Shown piece by piece: positions 1-3,695 of a stretch of 6,672 nucleotides of DNA. Every line of letters begins with the position of its first letter. Within the stretch, counting starts at the first letter, position 1. The notes beneath the pieces were generated by a model that saw nothing but the letters and a program-made list of their open reading frames with translations, was not told the origin of the DNA and did not search any database. Origin of the DNA: Bacteroidaceae bacterium (GTDB lineage Bacteria; Bacteroidota; Bacteroidia; Bacteroidales; CHK158-818); assembly GCA_017467745.1 (NCBI GenBank), contig JAFUKV010000265.1, positions 1 through 6,672 on the forward strand. The letters run 5' to 3'. Position numbers and translations under genes: made by a program.

Positions 1-1
1 G

Positions 2-199
2 CTCGCTTTATTAGAATTGCAACAACAGCGACAAACATCTATTGCCATGCGCCCTGATCACGGACATCAGATGTGCGATGATTTGCATAAAAAAACCAAT
101 CCGGGATACTCGTGCATTGGTCGGTTACGCGGGTTGGCCGAACTGCGGGGCTTGGAAATGGGCATTGCAAAATCGCTTTTCAGAGAACAAAGAGATTAA
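2..199 (+). CDS. uxuA: mannonate dehydratase, C-terminal end (partial)
   Basis: This is the last 65 codons of a gene that begins before the window. The frame is open from base 2 and ends at a TAA at 197-199. The peptide carries the conserved UxuA tail: RPDHGHQM, then a NPGYS segment, then GRLRGLAELRGLE. UxuA dehydrates D-mannonate to 2-keto-3-deoxy-D-gluconate in cytosolic hexuronate (glucuronate) breakdown and uses a divalent metal. In this family the Asp and His of the RPDHGH stretch lie at the active site (family knowledge, not shown here). The visible part has no frameshift or damage. The stop codon falls in the loop of a strong hairpin at 182-216. Identification is firm because this C-terminal block is highly diagnostic, although most of the protein is out of view. 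Confidence 0.9.
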   Translation, partial: LALLELQQQRQTSIAMRPDHGHQMCDDLHKKTNPGYSCIGRLRGLAELRGLEMGIAKSLFREQRD

Positions 200-230
200 C
201 CTCTCTTTGTTTCTCTCTAAACGAAACAAA
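182..230 (+). promoter_or_regulatory. two mutually exclusive hairpins between uxuA and the M15 peptidase gene
   Basis: Hairpin A pairs 182-195 with 202-216. It has a 10-bp perfect core (186-195 with 202-211), then one bulged T and four more pairs, and the uxuA stop codon sits in its loop. Hairpin B pairs TTTGTTTC (206-213) with GAAACAAA (223-230), eight perfect pairs around a 9-base loop. The two share bases 206-213, so only one can form at a time. Neither is followed by a T-run, so a simple intrinsic terminator is not obvious. Hairpin B ends about 7 bases before the likely ribosome binding site of the next gene. The pairing is read directly from the sequence; a regulatory role is inference. 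Confidence 0.45.
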
Positions 231-249
231 ACAACAAAAGGAAAGCAGG

Positions 250-1092
250 ATGATATTTAGAATGAGGATGATTATGTTTGTAGCGGCAGTTCTCTTCGGA
301 ACAGTCGGACTAAAAATATTTACACTTGAAACAAAAGCCGAAACATTTGTTCAAAATGAGGCAACTGCTACAACAAACAGTCAAAACGACTCAACAAAAA
401 CAATCATTGACAAAACCGCTAATATCTCCATTCCCGAAAGATACCTGACAAAAAAATTTCTATTGGGAAAAGTTAATCAACGGCAAGATCCCGATTTTAT
501 AGAAATCGCGCCACAACACACTCCGTATAAGTTGCGTTTGCTGAAAGAAACATACAGCGCATTCATCAATATGTACGAGGCTGCAAAAAAAGACGGCATA
601 GAACTAAAAATTATTTCAGCCGCCAGAACCTACAATGACCAATGCCTGCACTGGAACGCTAAATGGAAAAAATTAACGCCGCACCCCGATCTTAATGATG
701 ATTTAAAAAAGACACTATATTTACTCCGTTATTGTTCCTTACCGGGCATTTCGCGCCATCACTGGGGTACGGAAATAGACCTAAACAGTCTGAAACCGTC
801 TTACTTCGAAACCCAAACAGGCAAAAAAGTTTACGATTGGCTACTGCAAAATGCCAACTCTTTCGGATTTTATCAGCCTTATACATCACGAACCTCCCCA
901 AACCGGACAAAAGGCTTTTTCGAAGAAAAATGGCATTGGAGCTACCGCCCGCTGTCCGCGCCCTTTTTAGTTAAATACAAAGAACTTGTAACCCCCGACG
1001 ACATCATCGGCTTTACAGGAGACAATACGGTGAAATACCTAAACCTCAACGAATGGCTCAATTCCATAAACCCGGACTTGATAATAGAATAG
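250..1092 (+). CDS. M15-family (VanY-like) D-alanyl-D-alanine carboxypeptidase
   Basis: A 280-residue secreted or periplasmic protein with the zinc-peptidase signature of family M15. The motif SRHHWGTEID gives ligands His170 and Asp177 (pattern SxHxxGxxxD). The later motif EKWHW gives the catalytic-base candidate Glu226 and the third ligand His229. Upstream is the substrate-side block SAARTYNDQ (around residues 120-128). Family members trim D-Ala-D-Ala or related peptide ends of peptidoglycan. The first about 30 residues are a basic, then hydrophobic segment (MIFRMRMIMFVAAVLFGTVG) typical of a signal peptide, with possible cleavage near the KAE at residues 29-31. I chose ATG 250 because AAAGGAAAG lies just before it; the frame is open back to 112, but that part overlaps uxuA and does not look like protein. 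It lies 50 bases after uxuA and may be read with it. All key residues are present. The exact substrate (D,D- or L,D-peptide) cannot be told. Confidence 0.85.
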   Translation: MIFRMRMIMFVAAVLFGTVGLKIFTLETKAETFVQNEATATTNSQNDSTKTIIDKTANISIPERYLTKKFLLGKVNQRQDPDFIEIAPQHTPYKLRLLKETYSAFINMYEAAKKDGIELKIISAARTYNDQCLHWNAKWKKLTPHPDLNDDLKKTLYLLRYCSLPGISRHHWGTEIDLNSLKPSYFETQTGKKVYDWLLQNANSFGFYQPYTSRTSPNRTKGFFEEKWHWSYRPLSAPFLVKYKELVTPDDIIGFTGDNTVKYLNLNEWLNSINPDLIIE

Positions 1093-1110
1093 AAATTCTA
1101 AAACACAAAA

Positions 1111-1151
1111 CATTTAATTTCGTTTTCTTCAAAAAATAACGAAACAAAATG
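1111..1151. terminator. dyad after the M15 peptidase gene, possible terminator
   Basis: CATTT-AA-TTTCGTT (1111-1124) pairs with AACGAAA-CA-AAATG (1138-1151): 7 bp, a 2x2 internal loop and 5 more bp around a 13-base loop. It starts 18 bases after the peptidase stop and also lies after the integrase remnant that ends at 1163 on the other strand. The stem is AT-rich and has no clean T-run, so a terminator role is tentative. Confidence 0.35.
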
Positions 1152-1162
1152 CTTATCATAGG

Positions 1163-1246
1163 CTACCTTGTTTCGCACAAAAAGACAAAAAACATCCATA
1201 AACCCATCATTCTTTTCGTATCAAGATAAAATTTTACTGTTGCCAT
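1163..1246 (-). pseudogene. tyrosine-type integrase, N-terminal remnant
   Basis: On the minus strand an ATG at 1246-1244 opens a 27-codon frame beginning MATVKFYLDTKR and ending at TAG 1165-1163. That opening is, from memory, the standard N-terminus of Bacteroidales tyrosine recombinases (MATVKFYLDTRR followed by a KDGTYPLK-like block). Here the similarity stops after about 12 codons and the rest (MMGLWMFFVF...) matches nothing I know. Full-length relatives have roughly 400 residues, so the gene has lost almost everything, including the catalytic domain. Two tandem 10-base repeats lie just upstream at 1254-1274. The toxin gene ends about 100 bases further upstream on the same strand. The call rests on a short but characteristic match, so chance similarity cannot be fully excluded. 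Confidence 0.5.
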
Positions 1247-1253
1247 AGCCTTA

Positions 1254-1274
1254 AATTTGCATAGAATTTGCATA
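1254..1274. repeat. tandem 10-bp direct repeat before the integrase remnant
   Basis: AATTTGCATA occurs at 1254-1263 and again at 1265-1274, an 11-base period (about one helical turn). On the minus strand the pair lies 8 bases before the remnant's ATG. Helically phased repeats in front of an integrase gene fit recombinase or excisionase binding sites, or a repressor operator. The repeat is seen directly; its role is inferred. Confidence 0.55.
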
Positions 1275-1345
1275 AATACTTAGAATAATATACAAAGTAG
1301 TCATATAAAGACAACTGATTAACCAATCCTCTCTGCTATAATCCT

Positions 1346-1615
1346 TCAAAATAATTCGGAATGACTTCCAATTCTAAGAATTTCAATCACATCATTCCCC
1401 TTATCAAACCATATCAAGAGAAAATCGCCCTCAATATGACACTCCATGCAATCCTTGTATTCGCCAATCAGGGAGTGAGCTTTGTATTTCTCCGGAAGCT
1501 CTATCTCATTTTCCAACATACGGAATACATCCAGCAACTTACGCAATTTAGATGGATCGTTCCGGTATCGCTTAAAATCCTTCTTGTACTGTGTCGAATA
1601 ACGTAACCTTTTCAT
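1346..1615 (-). CDS. type II toxin, RelE/YafQ-like mRNA interferase
   Basis: An 89-residue basic protein with the layout of YafQ-type RelE-superfamily toxins, which cut mRNA on the ribosome. The opening YSTQYKKDFKR matches the family N-terminus. The residues corresponding to the E. coli YafQ active site are present: His47 in YKAHSL, His60 in ECHIEGDF, Asp64 in the same block, and His85 in the terminal GSHSELF. Length is normal for the family (about 90). Its ATG (1615-1613) follows the antitoxin stop (TAG 1618-1616) with no gap, so the pair should be translationally coupled; there is no separate promoter. It appears intact and potentially active. Whether it is closer to YafQ or another RelE branch is uncertain, but the toxin call is strong. 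Confidence 0.88.
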   Translation of the reverse strand: MKRLRYSTQYKKDFKRYRNDPSKLRKLLDVFRMLENEIELPEKYKAHSLIGEYKDCMECHIEGDFLLIWFDKGNDVIEILRIGSHSELF

Positions 1616-1861
1616 CTACTCACAAGACCTTATAAAGGCTTCCATGCTACTGGTATCAATAACTCCGGCATACTCCCCTGTACGCGCTTCTTTTATAGCT
1701 GCAACTGTTTCTTCGTTCGGCTCTGAATACATAGCATCCATCAAAGTACTCTCTACGAAATTGTTTAGGCTTCTATTCGCCCTTTTTGCGTGTTCCTGCA
1801 AGACCTGCAACAAATCCTCACGAAGCCGAAACGATGTCTGTTTTCTTATTACTGTTTCCAT
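1616..1861 (-). CDS. antitoxin of the RelE/YafQ-type pair, ribbon-helix-helix protein
   Basis: An 81-residue protein directly before the toxin gene. Residues about 8-45 (TSFRLREDLLQVLQEHAKRA, then NRSLNNFVESTLMDAM) look like a ribbon-helix-helix DNA-binding unit: a short polar strand (QTSFRL), a helix, an NRSLNNF turn and a second helix. The acidic C-terminal part (residues about 46-81, EPNEETVAAIKEARTGEYAG onward) would wrap the toxin and block its active site. DinJ-like antitoxins have this arrangement. It should repress its own operon as the free protein or the toxin complex. A consensus promoter and phased repeats lie right upstream (1869-1917). Start ATG 1861-1859 is the only sensible one. 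No damage is visible. Confidence 0.85.
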   Translation of the reverse strand: METVIRKQTSFRLREDLLQVLQEHAKRANRSLNNFVESTLMDAMYSEPNEETVAAIKEARTGEYAGVIDTSSMEAFIRSCE

Positions 1862-1868
1862 ATTATTA

Positions 1869-1898
1869 TTGTATTATATTGCAATACAAAAGTAATAC
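1869..1898. promoter_or_regulatory. candidate autoregulatory operator of the toxin-antitoxin operon
   Basis: The inverted repeat TTGTATT (1869-1875) / AATACAA (1883-1889) surrounds the 10-bp palindrome TATTGCAATA (1877-1886), which overlaps its right arm. A second AATAC copy follows at 1894-1898, 11 bases after the first at 1883-1887. The block starts 8 bases before the antitoxin ATG and covers the -7 box at 1887-1894, where bound antitoxin would stop transcription. The repeats are seen directly; the binding protein is inferred from the neighbouring ribbon-helix-helix gene. Confidence 0.55.
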
Positions 1899-1917
1899 AT
1901 TATATGGTAAAAACAAA
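1887..1917 (-). promoter_or_regulatory. promoter of the toxin-antitoxin operon
   Basis: Minus-strand TTTG (1917-1914), a 19-base spacer, then TACTTTTG (1894-1887) is an exact match to the Bacteroidetes consensus TTTG-N19-TAnnTTTG. The expected start near 1880 leaves a leader of about 20 bases before the antitoxin ATG. Confidence 0.7.
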
Positions 1918-2130
1918 TTTTTCTTCGATTCCTATTATGTGATTCTTAGTTTTGTACAACAATTCAGATAAGCAAAAGAAAACTCGGAATTATTTTGTTA
2001 CTCACCTAATTATAATTATACTGCCAACAATATCTACTTGCGCATTTCTTTATACATTGCGTACCTTTTCGTATTATTGCCTGATATCTACCGCTATATG
2101 TTGATTGAGATGCTACCTATGATTTCTTTG
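1899..2130. other. spacer with no recognisable gene
   Basis: AT-rich DNA between the toxin-antitoxin promoter and the DUF2971-like remnant. On the minus strand short frames such as NQHIAVDIRQ (about 2070-2100) could be further debris of that remnant, but this is too weak to call. On the plus strand, TTCG-N19-TAGTTTTG at 1924-1954 resembles a promoter (one mismatch in the -33 box) but leads to no gene. Confidence 0.5.
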
Positions 2131-2329
2131 TCAGAAATCACGAAATGCACAAAAACTGATATACCTCAGATTATTCGATTTAACATAATCTAAATACTCT
2201 CTGTTCTATTGCGTCATTGGAGTTTTCAAAGCATGATAAAATAAATCTGTCTGAACTTATTATTTTCAGAAAAGATTCAAACGTAGTATAATGGTACATT
2301 ATATCATAGGATTGAGCACCAATATACAT
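2131..2329 (-). pseudogene. DUF2971-like protein, frameshifted N-terminal remnant
   Basis: An ATG at 2329-2327 opens a 49-codon frame ending at TAA 2182-2180. Its core (YHYTTFESFLKII, then NSNDAIEQRVF) resembles the start of DUF2971-family proteins: a YHYT/YKYT strand, a helix of the KIL type, then the conserved N-D-x-x-E. A +1 shift near 2187 opens a second stretch reading YVKSNNLRYISFC and stopping at 2131; the YISFC strand resembles the next family motif. Intact relatives are about 250-300 residues, so only a broken N-terminal quarter is seen. The start lies in the same frame as, and directly after, the stop of the XRE remnant, so the two were probably one operon. DUF2971 genes often sit in accessory or defence-related loci (general impression); their activity is not known to me. 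Confidence 0.45.
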
Positions 2330-2530
2330 CTAATTCTTATCATAAGGCATCTTTATTTTACTACCTTCCCCAAGAAGTAGCTGTTTGCAAGAAATATTGT
2401 CAAAAGTTTGCGCTATTTTTACAACAGGATCAAGACTAACTGCCGTTTTACTATTCAGTTGCAGGTTTAAACTCTTTTGCTTTACCCCTATTTTATTTGC
2501 AAACGCCGTTTCACTTTTACGTTCATAGCA
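2330..2530 (-). pseudogene. XRE/Cro-type helix-turn-helix regulator, truncated remnant
   Basis: A stop-bounded minus-strand frame of 66 codons (TAA 2533-2531 to TAG 2332-2330) with no usable start. It contains SETAFANKIGVKQKSLNLQL, then SLDPVVKIAQTF, then ISCKQLLLGEG. This is the normal run of a Bacteroidales XRE-type regulator: the two helices of the HTH, the SLD helix, and the W/Q-LLLGEG end motif. The first about 15 residues (helix 1 and the initiator Met) are missing. The only ATG that overlaps (2524) is one frame off and hits a stop after 12 codons. The C-terminal extension after LLLGEG is also very short. A consensus promoter and a repeat that could be its own operator survive upstream at 2544-2606, so the loss seems recent or the transcript is still made. 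The family call is good; the inactive state is likely. Confidence 0.6.
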
Positions 2531-2543
2531 TTATGGTTTAAAA

Positions 2544-2563
2544 TTTGACACGTTTTTGACGTG
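2544..2563. promoter_or_regulatory. operator-like repeat downstream of the XRE promoter
   Basis: TTTGAC occurs at 2544-2549 and 2555-2560, an 11-base period. The same stretch also forms the inverted repeat CACG (2549-2552) / CGTG (2560-2563). Relative to the minus-strand promoter at 2576-2606 it would lie about 6-25 bases after the start site, a position suited to repression. The XRE remnant next to it is the natural candidate binder, by inference. Confidence 0.45.
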
Positions 2564-2575
2564 CTAAAATGTTCC

Positions 2576-2606
2576 CAAATGTAATAATTTGGTGTTTATA
2601 ATCAAA
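2576..2606 (-). promoter_or_regulatory. promoter facing the XRE/DUF2971 remnants
   Basis: Minus-strand TTTG (2606-2603), a 19-base spacer and TACATTTG (2583-2576) match the Bacteroidetes consensus exactly. It lies just beyond the tRNA terminator, so it would start a separate transcript near 2569 that runs into the broken regulator. Confidence 0.65.
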
Positions 2607-2615
2607 AATAGTAAT

Positions 2616-2648
2616 AAAAAAAGGAGCCACATATTATTGTAACTCCTT
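2616..2648 (-). terminator. intrinsic terminator of the tRNA-Gly gene
   Basis: On the minus strand AAGGAGTTAC (2648-2639) pairs with GTGGCTCCTT (2630-2621): a 10-bp stem with two G-U pairs, an 8-base loop, and a run of T at once after it (2620-2616). It begins 14 bases beyond the tRNA 3' end. This is the clearest terminator in the window. Confidence 0.8.
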
Positions 2649-2661
2649 GAATTTCAGAATG

Positions 2662-2734
2662 AGCGGCAAACGGGACTCGAACCCGCGACCCTCAGCTTGG
2701 GAAGCTGATGCTCTACCAACTGAGCTACTGCCGC
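2662..2734 (-). tRNA. tRNA-Gly, anticodon CCC
   Basis: A complete 73-base cloverleaf on the minus strand. The acceptor arm GCGGCAG pairs with TTGCCGC (last pair G-U). The D arm holds AGCTCAGTTGGTAGAGC. The anticodon stem TCAGC/GCTGA encloses the loop TTCCCAA, so the anticodon is CCC (reads GGG codons). The T arm carries GGTTCGAGTCC. The discriminator base is T (U73), usual for bacterial tRNA-Gly. CCA is not encoded, so it must be added by nucleotidyltransferase, as is common in Bacteroidetes. The 3' end faces the accessory patch at 1111-2606, but no second copy of its 3' end was found at the far side. Confidence 0.95.
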
Positions 2735-2746
2735 ATATTTTGTTTG

Positions 2747-2754
2747 CAAAGGTA
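2747..2754 (-). promoter_or_regulatory. -7 box of the tRNA-Gly promoter
   Basis: Minus-strand TACCTTTG fits TAnnTTTG and ends 12 bases before the mature tRNA 5' end, giving a 5' leader of only a few bases. No good TTTG stands at the normal -33 spacing; a T-rich TTTT about 21 bases upstream may serve. Confidence 0.55.
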
Positions 2755-2866
2755 ACACATATTTATGAAAATGGGAAAACGCAAAAGAATATTTTTATGC
2801 GCTCAAATTGTGCATCTCTTATTTAGAGATATTATATCCACCCATATTAACTAAAAATAAATATAG

Positions 2867-2874
2867 TACTTTTG
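2867..2874 (+). promoter_or_regulatory. -7 box of the YdeI/OmdA-family gene
   Basis: TACTTTTG matches TAnnTTTG. Transcription would start near 2881, about 40 bases before ATG 2922. No convincing -33 box is seen. Its presence inside the longer open frame (from 2808) rules out the upstream starts. Confidence 0.5.
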
Positions 2875-2921
2875 TCCCCACACATACAATATTCAATAAA
2901 AAATCAATCACAACAACAATA

Positions 2922-3500
2922 ATGGAAATTAAAAATTTGTTATTAGATATAAAATCAAGAGCAGAATTACGAAAGTGGTTGATACAAAATCATAAAGTCG
3001 AAACAGAATGCTGGGTAGTAGTAAAACGCGGTAGACCGAAAAATGATAGAACTTTCTGGTATATCGATGCAGTAGAAGAGGCAATATGCTTCGGATGGAT
3101 AGACAGCACCTATAAAAAAATATCCGAAAACATAACAGCTCAAAAATTTTGTCCCCGAAGAGCAAAGAGCAACTGGACAGAGCTAAATAAAGAAAGGTGC
3201 AGACGAATGGAGCGGCTCGGGTTAATGACAGACGCGGGAAGAGCCGTATTACCGGATATGTCGGATAAAAGTTTTATCATAAGCAATGATATTTTGCAAG
3301 AATTGCAATCTGATCCTACCGTGTGGAACAACTTCTGCAACTTTCCGCCACTTTATAAACGGGTAAGAATAGATACTATTCAGTTTCAAAAAAAGCGACA
3401 GCCTGAATTATTCAAAAAAAGATTACGCAAATTCATAGAAAATACCCGAATGAACATTCTATATGGAGAATGGAACGATAATGGAAGATTGTTATACTAA
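2922..3500 (+). CDS. YdeI/OmdA-family protein
   Basis: A 192-residue protein with the conserved blocks of the YdeI/OmpD-associated (OmdA) family. In order these are ECWVVVKRG (near residue 30), the hallmark IDAVEEAICFGWIDST (near 48-63), KFCPRRAKSNWTELN (near 73-87) and RMERLGLMTDAGRA (near 94-107). The C-terminal half has FPPLYKRVRIDTIQ and the end motif NILYGEWNDNGRLLY. ATG 2922 was chosen because it follows the -7 box at 2867 with an A-rich leader; the frame is open back to 2808, but that part contains the promoter. There is no signal peptide or membrane segment, so it should be cytosolic. The family name comes from a Salmonella factor tied to polymyxin resistance and the porin OmpD; transfer of that role is doubtful, and the biochemical function is unknown to me. 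It reads divergently from the tRNA gene and appears to be a single-gene unit. Confidence 0.82.
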   Translation: MEIKNLLLDIKSRAELRKWLIQNHKVETECWVVVKRGRPKNDRTFWYIDAVEEAICFGWIDSTYKKISENITAQKFCPRRAKSNWTELNKERCRRMERLGLMTDAGRAVLPDMSDKSFIISNDILQELQSDPTVWNNFCNFPPLYKRVRIDTIQFQKKRQPELFKKRLRKFIENTRMNILYGEWNDNGRLLY

Positions 3501-3559
3501 ATACTCCCTCCAATATTACCTATAAAAAACACGCCATATCATTATTTATCGTAAGTTTT

Positions 3560-3577
3560 AAACAGCAACAACTGTTT
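3560..3577. terminator. small hairpin between the YdeI-like and TPR genes
   Basis: AAACAG (3560-3565) pairs with CTGTTT (3572-3577) around a 6-base loop, extendable by two T-G pairs. It lies 60 bases after the YdeI-like stop codon. There is no T-run, so it is only a weak candidate terminator. Confidence 0.3.
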
Positions 3578-3642
3578 GGCATATATTTTGTTTATGTTAT
3601 AAATAAAGGCTCTAAGGCATAATTGTTTTCGGCAGATTTTAA

Positions 3643-3650
3643 TAACTTTG
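3643..3650 (+). promoter_or_regulatory. -7 box of the TPR-protein gene
   Basis: TAACTTTG fits TAnnTTTG; the implied start near 3657 gives a leader of about 39 bases to ATG 3696. No clear -33 TTTG is present. The site overlaps the upstream TTG (3648) of the longest open frame, which argues against that start. Confidence 0.45.
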
Positions 3651-3695
3651 TCAAAAGCAAGCATGTTATATATTTACGTTATAAAGAACACTTAT

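Noticed and set aside
112..249. Upstream extension of the M15 peptidase frame
   Set aside because: It overlaps the end of uxuA in another frame, does not resemble protein, and would put 46 residues before a clear signal peptide. AAAGGAAAG before ATG 250 decides the start.
1093..1345. Second copy of the tRNA-Gly 3' end as an attachment site
   Set aside because: I looked for the tRNA 3' sequence (GCGGCAAACGGGACTCG on the plus strand) near the integrase remnant and elsewhere in the patch and found none. Integration into this tRNA is not supported.
1361..1606. Plus-strand open frame across the toxin gene
   Set aside because: A shadow of the toxin gene on the other strand. The minus-strand frame carries all catalytic toxin residues.
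1971..2192. Plus-strand open frame reading YLRISLYIAYLFVLLPDIYRY and on
   Set aside because: It has no ATG until 2098, no known match and lies antisense to the DUF2971-like remnant. The promoter-like site at 1924-1954 is imperfect. Probably a chance frame in AT-rich DNA.
2808..2921. N-terminal extension of the YdeI-like protein
   Set aside because: The extension contains the -7 box TACTTTTG and an AT-rich leader; homologues, as I recall them, begin at the MEIKN-type start.
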